DNA from: Glutamicibacter arilaitensis Re117
GTDB lineage: Bacteria > Actinomycetota > Actinomycetes > Actinomycetales > Micrococcaceae
Assembly: GCF_000197735.1 (NCBI RefSeq)
Contig: NC_014550.1
Coordinates: 1,426,001-1,490,000 of the forward strand
DNA length: 64,000 nt
Reading direction: 5' to 3'
In this document: positions 28,280 to 37,563 of the stretch, piece after piece
Numbering within the stretch: position 1 is the first letter of the stretch
Layout: each line of letters begins with the position of its first letter
Translations under genes and position numbers: made by a program
Notes under the pieces: model-generated
Databases searched by the model: none
Seen by the model: only the letters and a program-made list of their open reading frames with translations
Told to the model about the DNA's origin: nothing

Positions 28280-29620
28280 ATGTCATCGACTGCTTCTCGC
28301 ACTCAGGAAGAGCGCCGGGTTCTCGCCGGCACTCTCGTGGGCACCACCATCGAGTGGTACGACTTCTTCATTTTCGCCCAACTCACCGCAACCCTGCTCA
28401 CCCCGCTGTTCCTGGAACCTCTGGGCGAAGCGAATCCAGGAGTGGCGCAGGTTCTGTCCTTCGCCATGATCGGCATCTCCTTCTTCTTCCGCCCATTGGG
28501 CGCCGTCGTAGCCGGACACCTGGGGGACCGCTACGGACGCAAGCGCATTCTGGTGCTCACCCTGATCTTGATGGGTGTCGCCACCGCGGCCATCGGCCTG
28601 CTGCCAACCTATGCTTCCATCGGCATTGCCGCACCAATCCTGCTGGTGCTGCTGCGCGTGATCCAGGGCTTCTCGGCTGGCGGCGAATGGGGCGGCGCAG
28701 CCCTGATGGCAGTAGAGCACGCACCTGAGCACCGCCGCGGCTACTTCGGGGCCTACCCGCAGATCGGTGTGCCAATCGGCATGATCCTGGCGACCGGCCT
28801 GCTCTACATCCTGCGCGTTGCGCTCTCCCCGGAAGCATTCACCGCCTGGGGCTGGCGTATTCCGTTCCTGCTCTCGATCGCGCTGATCTTCGTGGGCTAC
28901 ATGATCCGTCGTGCTGTCGAAGAATCCCCGGTCTTCAAGCAGCTCTCGCTGCGCAAGGCTTCCGAGCACACCCCGCTGCGCGAGCTGATGACCGGCCACA
29001 CCAAGCAGGTGCTGCAGGCAGCACTGATCTTCATCTCGAACAACGCCGCCGGCTACCTGGTCATCGCGTTCTTCATCTCCTACACCACCAAGGTGTTGGA
29101 AATGCCATTGGCACCGATCCTGCTGGCTACCACGATCGGTTCGGTCGGCTGGCTGATCTTCACTCTGGTCGGTGGTTGGCTCTCGGATAAGATCGGGCGC
29201 CGGGCCACCTTCGTCATCGGCTATGCGCTGGTCTTCGTCTGGATGATCCCGATGTTCCTGCTGGTCGACACCGGAAATATTGTGCTCTACGGTGTTGCGA
29301 TCTTCGTGCTGACCGTTGGCCTGGGCCTGTCCTACGGTCCGCAGTCGGCAATGTACGCCGAAATGTTCCCAGCACATATCCGCTACTCGGGCATCTCCAT
29401 TGGCTATGCCATCGGTGCCATCCTCGGCGGTGCCTTCGCGGCTACCGTAGCGCAGATCCTGCTGGAGACCACCGGCGCTTCGATCTCGATTGCCATCTAC
29501 ATCATGGTGCTGACCGTGATCTCCGTGGCAGCGGTGCTGTGGGTTGGCGAAACCCGCGGACGTAACCTGCACGTGGAAGAAATCGAGGGCGAACAGGCCG
29601 AATCGCGCGTGGCGCACTAG
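28280..29620 (+). CDS. MHS-family MFS transporter (metabolite:H+ symporter)
   Basis: 446 residues, 12 predicted helices. It starts with the MHS hallmark LAGTLVGTTIEWYDFFIF and has GHLGDRYGRKRILV in loop 2-3, GFSAGGEWGGAALM, and GGWLSDKIGRRATFV in loop 8-9. Related proteins (ShiA, PcaT, ProP, KgtP) import organic acids or osmolytes with protons. The divergent IclR gene suggests an aromatic or organic acid substrate. AAAGG precedes the ATG at 28280. Confidence 0.9.
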   Translation: MSSTASRTQEERRVLAGTLVGTTIEWYDFFIFAQLTATLLTPLFLEPLGEANPGVAQVLSFAMIGISFFFRPLGAVVAGHLGDRYGRKRILVLTLILMGVATAAIGLLPTYASIGIAAPILLVLLRVIQGFSAGGEWGGAALMAVEHAPEHRRGYFGAYPQIGVPIGMILATGLLYILRVALSPEAFTAWGWRIPFLLSIALIFVGYMIRRAVEESPVFKQLSLRKASEHTPLRELMTGHTKQVLQAALIFISNNAAGYLVIAFFISYTTKVLEMPLAPILLATTIGSVGWLIFTLVGGWLSDKIGRRATFVIGYALVFVWMIPMFLLVDTGNIVLYGVAIFVLTVGLGLSYGPQSAMYAEMFPAHIRYSGISIGYAIGAILGGAFAATVAQILLETTGASISIAIYIMVLTVISVAAVLWVGETRGRNLHVEEIEGEQAESRVAH

Positions 29621-30357
29621 TTTCGCGGCAGTACAATGCCCGCGGAGGCAAGCGATCAAGCGATCCTGGCCCGCGCGGGCATTTGCGCGTCTGGCGACCG
29701 GTGGTTTGCCGATCAGTGGGCGGATGCGGCGGTGGGAGTCCGCTACAAGATCGCTGGGCCACAAGGAATGCTCCCGGAACTTGGACTGTGAAATTGCCCC
29801 CACGATCGCAGTGGATTTTCATGCGTGTACGCGGTATTACAACCCAGAAACCACGGGATTAGCTAGTTGAATCATTCGAGGACATCCGTCGCATACTGGG
29901 TTGCATCCCGCTAGCTGACTTTAACCGCTATCTGGAGTTGCGAATGACCAGATTTTGCAATCTGCTTGTCGCAGCAAATGGATGGTGGTTGTTCGACTGC
30001 TGAGCACGCCAAGGCTTCTTTCCGGATCAGTGATAGACGCCGTAGCAGAGAAGGCTCCACTTACGAGCTGGTCGGACAAGTGCCGAGGGCTTCGTAAAGA
30101 GCATGTCACCGTTCTGAGAAATCACGGTTGCGCTGTTAAGGCTTCATAGTTAAATACATCAAATTCGTTGATTGTGTTGCTTTTTAGTCGCTGACAGTCT
30201 GACATGCTTGTTTTAAGGTAGAGATCTGTATATGATTCTGCAAGTTGATATATTTCGATAGTGGAGAGCCTGCAACCAGGCTATGGGGCACCGACCTATA
30301 TTGACACACTCGCAAACGGTAAGCACGTTTGCTAGGCCCAATGATGAGTCTTGGGCC
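29621..30357. other. gene-free stretch before the AT-rich island
   Basis: No open frame here looks like a protein. A hairpin (AATGCCCGCG at 29635-29644 with 29674-29683) may end the transporter mRNA but has no T run. From about 30130 the base composition turns AT-rich and stays so to about 31320. TTGACA occurs at 30301-30306 without a good -10 partner. Confidence 0.5.
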
Positions 30358-30375
30358 ATGACAGAGAGTCTTGGT

Positions 30376-31043
30376 ATGAATAATCAACGCCGAAAAAAAG
30401 CGCGGCAATAAGCCTGATCGTTGCGCTTGGAATAGCAATGATAGGCACGTCACCCGCTATCGCAGGTGAAAAATCTGGGAAATCCTGGGAGGCTCAGATA
30501 GGTACGACCGCGCCTCTTACGGCGGACCTCTCGGATTATGACAACGTGACCGTCACACCCGAAGAAGAACGAGCTTTCATTGAGCAGTCGGCAAAAGAAT
30601 TTGCGGAATTGGATGCTACGGGAGGTGTCACGCTTCCTGACGGTTCTTTCTACAGGATGGACGTAGATCAACTTGTTCAGAAACTCGCTATGGTTGAAGA
30701 TGGTTTGAGCGTCAGTTCAAGCCAGATCGCTGCCGGAGGTCAAATAGGTCGTGCTGCCGTATCCTGGGATTGGAATTCCTTCGGTTCGTGTGTTGCGAAA
30801 GAAATGGGAATCAAAGCCGCAGTTGAGCTTGCCAAAGTATTCGCAGAACCAAAAGTGCGCAAGGCACTCAAGAGTAAGCAGTGGCGGAAAGCTTCATCAA
30901 TTGCTTACGCAAGACTTAAAAAAATTTCTCCTAAGGTTGCCAAACTGATCATCAAGAAGGCGGCAAATTCAGTGCTTCCCGGTGGCATCGTGACGGTCAT
31001 CGCAATACCGGTAGGAAAATGTGCTATTAAGGAACTTTTCTAA
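30376..31043 (+). CDS. secreted protein with acidic pro-region and cationic C-terminal domain (frameshifted at its start)
   Basis: The frame open to 31043 encodes the protein, but its signal peptide begins in another frame. ATG 30376 reads MNNQRRKK and, after a run of seven A (30393-30399), the downstream frame supplies SAAISLIVALGIAMIGTSPA-IA. One extra A would join them into a textbook signal peptide of about 32 residues. The next 100 residues are acidic (about 17 acidic, 7 basic). The last 92, starting WDWNSFGSC, are strongly basic (16 Lys, 3 Arg against 5 acidic), with amphipathic Lys-rich helices, a hydrophobic end, and only two Cys, near positions 9 and 86 of the domain. I recognise no family. 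The layout resembles pro-bacteriocins activated by proteolysis. An in-frame ATG at 30438 would leave no signal peptide. Confidence 0.6.
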
Positions 31044-31062
31044 CTCCTGAAGGGATAGACGA

Positions 31063-31314
31063 ATGACAGATTTTTTCCGGTCGTTGTCGAAAAGAGCAAC
31101 TGCGATTCTCATTGCTTTTGTGATACTCGTCCTGATTGCAGTGCCAACGGCATTGTTGTCTGGGCTCCTCAGCGGAGTATTCGAAAGTCCTGCTGAGGGC
31201 ATGCGCGTATTCTTCATTATGGTTGGTGCTGGCGTGCTATTCCTGATTGTCGAATTGTTCATCGAGAACGGCCGCGAACGCAGGAAGAAGAAAGCGTCAT
31301 CAGCCCAAAAATGA
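31063..31314 (+). CDS. small two-helix membrane protein, candidate immunity protein
   Basis: 83 residues, 19 bases after the secreted cationic protein, with GAAGGGA before the ATG. Two membrane helices (about 13-36 and 46-66) and a short loop (GVFESPAEGMR) are followed by a basic tail (GRERRKKK), which places both ends in the cytoplasm. No family is recognised. Small proteins of this form often give self-protection next to bacteriocin genes; that role is inferred from position only. Same AT-rich base composition as its neighbour; a strong terminator follows. Confidence 0.65.
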   Translation: MTDFFRSLSKRATAILIAFVILVLIAVPTALLSGLLSGVFESPAEGMRVFFIMVGAGVLFLIVELFIENGRERRKKKASSAQK

Positions 31315-31361
31315 ACTAAGCTTCGAGACTTGGATTAGCCACAAGGCTATAACCGAGCTGT

Positions 31362-31402
31362 GGGGCATGGCAACGATATTCCATCGTTGCCATGCCCCTT
31401 TG
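31362..31402 (+). terminator. Rho-independent terminator
   Basis: A 16-bp perfect stem (GGGGCATGGCAACGAT at 31362-31377 with 31383-31398), a 5-base loop and a short T run. It closes the cationic-protein pair. Confidence 0.9.
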
Positions 31403-31506
31403 ATCATTTTTAGCAGTTTGCCCAGCGGCTAAGAGCGATGTAGGACAACGAGAGGTCAGCGTCGATTTGGCAACCGGCATGCGGGACCTGGGAATTCCTG
31501 GGCCGG

Positions 31507-32514
31507 TTACTGGGCGGGGCGGGTGGTGGAGGAGCGCACGATCAGCCGATGGCCCAACTCGTGGGCCTGCGCCGGTTCCTCGCCGCGGATAGCGCGCAGC
31601 AGCATGGCGACCGCCAGCTGCCCCTGCTCATGCGGCCGCTGCTCCACCGTGGTCAAGCCAAAGAGTTCGGCAAGATCGTGGTTATCCACGCCGATTACCG
31701 ACAGGTCGCGAGGCAATTGCAAGCCCAGATCGCGGGCGGCCAGAATCGCGCCGATTGCCATCTCATCGCTGGCGGCAAAGACCGCGGTAGGCCGGGAAGC
31801 AGGATTGCCCAGTAGCTGCTTGGCCACCGCATAGCCCTGGGTCATGGAGAAATCGGCGCTCACGATCAGCGACTCATCGATAGGCAACCCTGCCTGCTCC
31901 AGCGCCTGCTCGTACCCGGCGCGGCGGTGGGTGGGAATCATGAAGTCCACATCGGTTTCCGCGTTGCCGCCAATAAAGCCAATGCGTTCATGGCCCAAAG
32001 AAATCAGGTGCCCGGTGGCCAGAGCCGAAATCGCTTCATCATTCACGTGCAGCGTTGGCACCCCTGGAAGCGGGCCGCCGACGCCAACCAATGGCTTGTC
32101 CACAGCCAGCAAGGCCTGGACCTCCTCATCGGCTAATTCGACGTTGACCGCGATTACCGCGTCAACGCGCTGGCGCAGCAGGAAATCGGAGAAGACCTTC
32201 TCGCGCTGGGCACTGTCCTGGGTCAGCTGGTAAAGGGTGGTGTCGTAGCCCTCATCCATCAGCCGGCTGGAAATGCCTTCCAGCACGCAGGCATAGAACC
32301 AGTGGTTGATCACCGGAACGAGCACACCGATATTGCGGGTGCGCCCCGAAGCCAGACCGGATGCAGAGGAAGAGACCACATAGCCCAATTCGGCGGCGGC
32401 GCGCTGCACTGCCTCCTGCGCAGCAGCTGAGACCGAACCACGTCCAGATAATGCGCGTGAGACGGTGGCAATGGATACTCCAGCGGCTTGTGCGACGTCT
32501 TTGATCCCGGCCAC
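31507..32514 (-). CDS. LacI family transcriptional regulator
   Basis: 335 residues. The N-terminal LacI HTH is IKDVAQAAGVSIATVSRALSG, followed by the hinge helix region. The periplasmic-binding-protein-like effector domain includes IGVLVPVINHWFY, LGHERIGFIGG and VFAASDEMAIGAI. It lies downstream of, and on the same strand as, the GH13 glucosidase gene. Two LacI-type operators lie between that gene and the divergent sugar ABC transporter, so it probably represses both arms until an alpha-glucoside binds. Confidence 0.92.
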   Translation of the reverse strand: MAGIKDVAQAAGVSIATVSRALSGRGSVSAAAQEAVQRAAAELGYVVSSSASGLASGRTRNIGVLVPVINHWFYACVLEGISSRLMDEGYDTTLYQLTQDSAQREKVFSDFLLRQRVDAVIAVNVELADEEVQALLAVDKPLVGVGGPLPGVPTLHVNDEAISALATGHLISLGHERIGFIGGNAETDVDFMIPTHRRAGYEQALEQAGLPIDESLIVSADFSMTQGYAVAKQLLGNPASRPTAVFAASDEMAIGAILAARDLGLQLPRDLSVIGVDNHDLAELFGLTTVEQRPHEQGQLAVAMLLRAIRGEEPAQAHELGHRLIVRSSTTRPAQ

Positions 32515-32627
32515 TTATCTTCCTTCCTTCAAGGGCGAAGCCGTGGCTGGGGGGAAATGCTTCCCATAGTCACGGCTACTGCCCAACAATACCCGGTGCG
32601 GCTGGTGCCGGTACTCTCAGTTACCGA

Positions 32628-34316
32628 CTAGTCCAGCTGGAACCAGATGGTGGTTTCGCCCGGAATCATTCCAGCTTCAGCCGAGTCCAGCTCCTGGCTG
32701 CGCACCAGCTCGGTGGCTGCCTGCGCCTCAGCTGGCAATGGCAGCGGGTTCTGTGCGTAGTTGGCTACCACCAGCACGTTGCCGTTGGCGAAGGCCAGGA
32801 CATCGTCCTCGGTGCCTTCGACCCAGTTCAGCGAACCGGTGCCCAGTGCGTGATCCTGGCGCAGCTGCAGCAGGCGGCGGTACAGGTTCAGCGTGGAGGA
32901 CTTGTCATCAACCTGCGCGTCGCGGGCGTAGGAATCCCAGTTCGCCGGCTGCGGCAACCAGCTTTCGCCGCTGTCACTGAAGCCATAGGCTGGCTTGCCG
33001 TTTTCCCATGGAAGCGGCACACGGCAACCGTCACGGCCATAGCGTTCGCCGTTGGTACGGAACCAGGTTGGGTCCTGGCGTGCTTCATTTGGCAGGTCGA
33101 TGGCTTCTGGCAGACCCAGTTCCTCGCCCTGGTAGATGTAGGCGCCACCCGGAAGGGCAAGCATCAGCGAGCTCGAAGCACGCGCACGGCGCAAGCCGAC
33201 TTCAGGTTCTGGCAGGTTTGGAGTGCGCGGGCCGATGCCATCACCCTGCGGGTTATCGGCGCTCAAGGCCAAACGGGTGGCGTGGCGCACCACGTCATGG
33301 TTGGAGAGCACCCAGGTGCTCGGGGCTCCGACCTTGCCGAATTCTCCCAGGGACTCATCGATGGTGTGGCGGATCTGCTGGGCATCGAAGTCGCAGGAGA
33401 GGTACGGGAAATTGAATGCCTGGTGCATTTCGTCATTGCGAACCCACTTGGCCATCAAGGACAGGGGATTGACCCAGGCCTCGGCGCAGAGCACGCGATT
33501 GCCCTCGTATTCGTCCATGACCTTGCGCCAGTCGCGGTAGATCTCGTGCACGCCTTCCTGGCCCCACCATGGAGCCAGTTCCTCGGTGCCGCCCATGGAT
33601 GCGGCGGTGGGGTCCGGGGTGAAGTCCGGAAGCCCATCGGCCTTGATCAATCCGTGGGCCACGTCGACGCGGAAGCCATCGGTGCCGCGGTCCAGCCAGA
33701 AGCGCAGGACATCGCGGAACATTGCGCGTACTTCCTCGTTGTGCCAGTTGAAGTCCGGCTGCGAGGAATCGAAGATGTGCAGGTAGGACTGGCCGGTGCT
33801 GCCATCAGCATTTTTGGTTTCGGTCCACATCGGGCCGCCGAAGACGGATTCCCAGTTATTCGGGTGGCCGGTTTCCGGGGTGTCCTTGAAGACGAAGCGA
33901 TCGCGTTCAGGAGAGCCCGGAGCTGCCTTGAGTGCGGCCTGGAACCATGGGTGCTGGTCCGAGCAATGGTTAGGGACCAAGTCGATAATGACGCGCAACC
34001 CCAGTTCGTGGGCTCGGGCCACCATCGTGTCGAAGTCTTCCAAGGTTCCGAACAGCGGATCAATGTCGCAGTAGTTCGAGACATCGTAGCCGCCGTCCTT
34101 CTGCGGGGACGTGAAGAATGGCGAGAGCCAAATGGCGTCGACCGAAAGCTGAGCGATGCTTTCCAGGCGCTGGGTGATGCCACGCAGGTCGCCCATGCCA
34201 TCGCCATTGGAATCGGCGAAGGAACGCGGGTAGATCTGGTAGATCACCGAGGAGCGCCACCACTGGGAATCTTCGGGCTGCACAGGGGAATCTGCTGTGG
34301 AAGGAATTGAAGTCAT
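32628..34316 (-). CDS. GH13 alpha-glucosidase (oligo-1,6-/maltase type)
   Basis: 562 residues from the ATG at 34316. The first residues after a short lead, WWRSSVIYQIYPRSFADSNG, are the usual start of GH13 oligo-alpha-glucosidases. Conserved regions are DLVPNHCSD (112-120), GFRVDVA with nucleophile D218, LCAEAW with acid/base E279, and SNHDVVRH with D341. With no signal peptide it acts in the cytoplasm on alpha-glucosides brought in by the divergent ABC transporter. No ribosome site precedes the ATG; a promoter placed 7 bases upstream suggests a leaderless mRNA. Confidence 0.93.
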   Translation of the reverse strand: MTSIPSTADSPVQPEDSQWWRSSVIYQIYPRSFADSNGDGMGDLRGITQRLESIAQLSVDAIWLSPFFTSPQKDGGYDVSNYCDIDPLFGTLEDFDTMVARAHELGLRVIIDLVPNHCSDQHPWFQAALKAAPGSPERDRFVFKDTPETGHPNNWESVFGGPMWTETKNADGSTGQSYLHIFDSSQPDFNWHNEEVRAMFRDVLRFWLDRGTDGFRVDVAHGLIKADGLPDFTPDPTAASMGGTEELAPWWGQEGVHEIYRDWRKVMDEYEGNRVLCAEAWVNPLSLMAKWVRNDEMHQAFNFPYLSCDFDAQQIRHTIDESLGEFGKVGAPSTWVLSNHDVVRHATRLALSADNPQGDGIGPRTPNLPEPEVGLRRARASSSLMLALPGGAYIYQGEELGLPEAIDLPNEARQDPTWFRTNGERYGRDGCRVPLPWENGKPAYGFSDSGESWLPQPANWDSYARDAQVDDKSSTLNLYRRLLQLRQDHALGTGSLNWVEGTEDDVLAFANGNVLVVANYAQNPLPLPAEAQAATELVRSQELDSAEAGMIPGETTIWFQLD

Positions 34317-34323
34317 GACGGTA

Positions 34324-34360
34324 ATGATAAATGATTCCACGAAGAATGTAAACGTTTGCA
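34324..34360 (-). promoter_or_regulatory. promoter and LacI-type operator of the glucosidase gene
   Basis: On the minus strand TTTACA (34352-34347) and TATCAT (34329-34324) are spaced by 17 bases, and the ATG follows after 7. The LacI-type operator TGTAAACGTTTGCA (34347-34360) covers the -35, as expected for repression. Confidence 0.7.
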
Positions 34361-34466
34361 ATTTTACTTGCAGATAGACCTCGATGTGAGGTCTTGTCTA
34401 TATTCACTGGGTGTTTAAAACTGATTTCATCGGCGTTCTTGTCAATTTCCATGATCTGTGACACTC

Positions 34467-34482
34467 TGTAAACGCTTACAAT
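34467..34482 (+). promoter_or_regulatory. LacI-type operator and -10 box of the sugar ABC operon
   Basis: TGTAAACGCTTACA (34467-34480) is a near-perfect LacI-family operator. A likely -10, TACAAT (34477-34482), overlaps it. The malE-like gene starts about 100 bases downstream. Confidence 0.7.
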
Positions 34483-34582
34483 AAATGTGTAGCTCGCATC
34501 ACACTTAGACCCGACCGGCGAAAAAGCGGAACACGCTGCCAGACAGGTCCCTCAGGACGCAGTTGTCACGAAAGGACATCCC

Positions 34583-35851
34583 ATGAAGGTGAATAAGAAC
34601 CCTTGGCTTCTCGGCGGAGCGCTCACGGCCATTGCCGCACTCTCGCTCACCGCTTGCGGCGGGTCTGGCTCCAACGCGCCAGCAGCTTCCTCCAGCCCCG
34701 CAGCGGCTGAATCCTCGCCAGCTGCGGCCTCCGGCGGCAAGCTGACCGTCTGGGTCGATGCCAACCGCGAGCCAGTGCTCAAGGAAGCGGCAGCTGACTT
34801 CGAGAAGCAGTCCGGGGTCAAGGTTGACCTCGTGATCAAGGACTTCTCCAAGATCCAGGAAGACTTCCTGCGCCAGGTTCCAACCGGCAAGGGACCGGAT
34901 ATCACCATCGGTGCCCACGACTGGCTGGGCAACCTGGTCAACAACGGCGTAGTCCAGCCAGTTGAGCTGGGCGACAAGGCCGGCGAATTCCAGGACGTCG
35001 CCGTGAACGCGATGAGCTACGAAGGCAACACCTACGGCGTTCCCTACGCCACCGAGAACCTGGCCCTGCTGCGCAATGCGGATCTGGTCAAGGAAGCTCC
35101 CAAGACCTTCGATGACATGATTGCCGCCGGCGAAAAGGCCGACACCGAATTCCCATTCCTGGTCCAGGTCTCTGACGTAGGCGATCCATTCCATGCCTAC
35201 CCATTCCAGACCTCCTTCGGCGCACCGGTCTTCGGCACCGATGAGTCCGGGGCCTACGACCCGGCAGACCTGCAGATCGGCAATGAAGGCGGCATTGAGT
35301 TCGCCAAGTGGCTGGCTGAAGAAGGCGAAGAAGGCAACCTGAAGACCTCCATAGATGGCGATATCGCCAAGGAGAAGTTCGTCTCCGGAGACTCGCCGTT
35401 CTTCCTGACCGGACCATGGAACGTTGAAGCAGCTGAAGATGCTGATATCAACCTGGAAATCGATCCGATCCCGTCGGCCGGTGGCGAAGAAGCCCAGCCA
35501 TTCGTAGCCGTCCAGGGCTTCTTCGTTTCGGCGAAGACCGAGAACCTGCTGGCAGCTACCGAGTTCCTGACCAACTACATCGGTAACGAAGAAGTCCAGA
35601 CCGAACTGTACGAAGTGGGCAACCGTCCGCCAGCAAACAAGGCAGCTTTCGAAGCCGCGAAGTCCGATGAAATCATCGCCGCTTTCGGTGAAGTTGGCGC
35701 CAACGGCGTGCCCATGCCGAACATCCCGGAAATGGCTGCCGTGTGGGAGTTCTGGGGCGTAGCCGAGGCTGAGATCATCACCGGCAAGGCTGATCCAGCT
35801 AAGCGCTGGAAGCAGATGACCGAAGATATCGAAAAGGCCATCTCCAAGTAG
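34583..35851 (+). CDS. malE: maltose-type ABC transporter substrate-binding lipoprotein
   Basis: 422 residues. The signal peptide ends in a lipobox, LTAC, with the lipidated Cys at 25, followed by a Ser/Ala/Pro linker. The mature part is a MalE-like binding protein: KLTVWVDANREPVLKEAA, QVPTGKGPDITIGAHDWLG, NTYGVPYATENLALL and FFLTGPWNVEAA. It captures maltose or related alpha-glucosides outside the membrane. GAAAGGA precedes the ATG. First gene of the malEFG-like operon. Confidence 0.92.
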   Translation: MKVNKNPWLLGGALTAIAALSLTACGGSGSNAPAASSSPAAAESSPAAASGGKLTVWVDANREPVLKEAAADFEKQSGVKVDLVIKDFSKIQEDFLRQVPTGKGPDITIGAHDWLGNLVNNGVVQPVELGDKAGEFQDVAVNAMSYEGNTYGVPYATENLALLRNADLVKEAPKTFDDMIAAGEKADTEFPFLVQVSDVGDPFHAYPFQTSFGAPVFGTDESGAYDPADLQIGNEGGIEFAKWLAEEGEEGNLKTSIDGDIAKEKFVSGDSPFFLTGPWNVEAAEDADINLEIDPIPSAGGEEAQPFVAVQGFFVSAKTENLLAATEFLTNYIGNEEVQTELYEVGNRPPANKAAFEAAKSDEIIAAFGEVGANGVPMPNIPEMAAVWEFWGVAEAEIITGKADPAKRWKQMTEDIEKAISK

Positions 35852-35967
35852 TACCGCCTGCCACCAGGCCCAATATTCAGTGCTGGAGCCCGAAGGAAAG
35901 CCTTTTGGCTCCAGCACCATGAATTCACCAGCACCATCTGCACTTGATCGACAGGGACATCTTCACG

Positions 35968-37563
35968 ATGACAAAGACTGCCCGCCAGGGCGCGCAATCC
36001 GGCACCGAGACCCAGAAGCCGCCGCTCTCGCCCACAGCCCGGCGTTTCGCCAACTCCACCAATACTTCGGTTGGCGCCATGCTCGCCAAGATCATCCTGG
36101 TGGCGATCGTTGATGCGACCGCAGTGTTCGCGATCTTCACCGCCTTGGGACGCGAAGCCTGGGTGATCGCCTCGGTCATCGCGGTGATTACCGTGGCTAT
36201 CAACGTGGTCTACTTCAAGCGCGGCTGGTTGCCGGCAAAGTACCTGCTGCCGGGCACCATTTTCCTGCTGATCTTCCAAGTGTTCGTCATCGGCTACACC
36301 GGGTACATTGCCTTCACCAACTACGGTTCAGGGCATAACTCGGACAAGGACGATGCAATCAGCGCCTTGCTGCAGTCCAACCAAAACCGCGTCGAAGGAT
36401 CGGCCGGCTACCCGGTGTCCATCCTTGAGGGGCAGGACGGGCTGGCCATGCTCATCGAGCGCGATGGCCAGCAGCTGCTTGGCGATGCCGATGAACCATT
36501 TGCCCCGGTAGACCCGGCGGGACTGGGGGACTACAGCGAATTGGCTTTCGCCGATTTGCTGGGCCGCCAGCAGGAAGTGACCTCGCTGACCGTTCCCTTC
36601 ACCGAGAACCCGGCAGATGGCACCTTGCGCACCAGCGATGGCCGCACCGCCTACCAATACACCTCGTCCATCAAATACGACGAGACCGCCGACACCATGA
36701 CCGACAAGGCCACCGGTGTGGTGTACAAGGACACCGGAGTCGGCGCCTACACCGCCGAAGACGGCTCGCAGCTGATGCCCGGCTGGTCCATCAACGTCGG
36801 ATTCGATAACTTCACTCGGGCGATCACCGATTCCTCGATTCGCAACGCGCTGTTCTCGGTCACCGTGTGGACTTTTGCCTTCGCTTTCCTCTCGGTAGCC
36901 ACCACCTTCTTCCTGGGACTGTTCCTGGCGATTGTCTTCAATGACATGCGCATGAAGGGACGGAAGATCTACCGCGTCATCTCGATCCTGCCCTACGCAT
37001 TCCCTGCGTTCCTCGGCGGCCTGGTCTGGGCTGGCATGCTCAACCGCGACTTCGGATTCGTGAACCAGGTGCTCTTCGGCGGGGCCGAAATCCCCTGGCT
37101 GACCGACCCCTGGCTTGCGAAGTTCTCGGTGCTCTGGGTGAACCTGTGGCTGGGCTTCCCATACATGTTCCTGGTGTGCACCGGAGCCTTGCAGTCCATC
37201 CCCAATGAACTCTCCGAGGCAGCCACCATTGACGGTGCCAAGCCTTTCCAGATCTTCCGCCTGATCAAGCTGCCGTTGCTGCTGGTCTCGGTCGCGCCGC
37301 TGCTGATCAGCTCCTTCGCGTTCAACTTCAATAACTTCAACGTGATCTACATGCTCACCGAGGGCGGCCCGCGCTTGCAGGATGCGGGATTGAACGTGGG
37401 TTCCACCGACATCCTGATTTCCATGGTCTACAAGGTGGCGTTCGTTGGCTCCCAGCGTGACTACGGGCTGGCCAGCGCGTTCTCCATCATCATCTTCGTG
37501 ATCGTCGCCATCATCTCGATCATCAGTTTCAAACAGACCAAGGCACTAGAGGAGCTGAACTAA
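35968..37563 (+). CDS. malF: maltose-type ABC transporter permease (MalF-like)
   Basis: 531 residues from the ATG at 35968. Three N-terminal helices are followed by a large extracytoplasmic insert (about residues 110-275), comparable to the P2 loop of E. coli MalF, which contacts the binding protein. Five further helices follow, with the EAA loop ELSEAATIDGAKPFQIF, where the permease contacts its ATPase. The malG gene starts on its stop codon (TAATG). Confidence 0.9.
   Translation: MTKTARQGAQSGTETQKPPLSPTARRFANSTNTSVGAMLAKIILVAIVDATAVFAIFTALGREAWVIASVIAVITVAINVVYFKRGWLPAKYLLPGTIFLLIFQVFVIGYTGYIAFTNYGSGHNSDKDDAISALLQSNQNRVEGSAGYPVSILEGQDGLAMLIERDGQQLLGDADEPFAPVDPAGLGDYSELAFADLLGRQQEVTSLTVPFTENPADGTLRTSDGRTAYQYTSSIKYDETADTMTDKATGVVYKDTGVGAYTAEDGSQLMPGWSINVGFDNFTRAITDSSIRNALFSVTVWTFAFAFLSVATTFFLGLFLAIVFNDMRMKGRKIYRVISILPYAFPAFLGGLVWAGMLNRDFGFVNQVLFGGAEIPWLTDPWLAKFSVLWVNLWLGFPYMFLVCTGALQSIPNELSEAATIDGAKPFQIFRLIKLPLLLVSVAPLLISSFAFNFNNFNVIYMLTEGGPRLQDAGLNVGSTDILISMVYKVAFVGSQRDYGLASAFSIIIFVIVAIISIISFKQTKALEELN

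Noticed and set aside
28283..29803. 506-codon open frame antisense to the MHS transporter
   Set aside because: The His/Gln/Arg/Asp-rich composition is typical of antisense to hydrophobic membrane proteins; no start signal or domain.
29955..30149. 64-codon open frame in the gene-free stretch
   Set aside because: No ribosome site, no family, and no neighbours that would make it meaningful.
32850..35920. long open frames opposite the GH13 gene (486 codons) and the malE-like gene (471 codons)
   Set aside because: Both coincide with strongly conserved sense genes and show no protein-family features.
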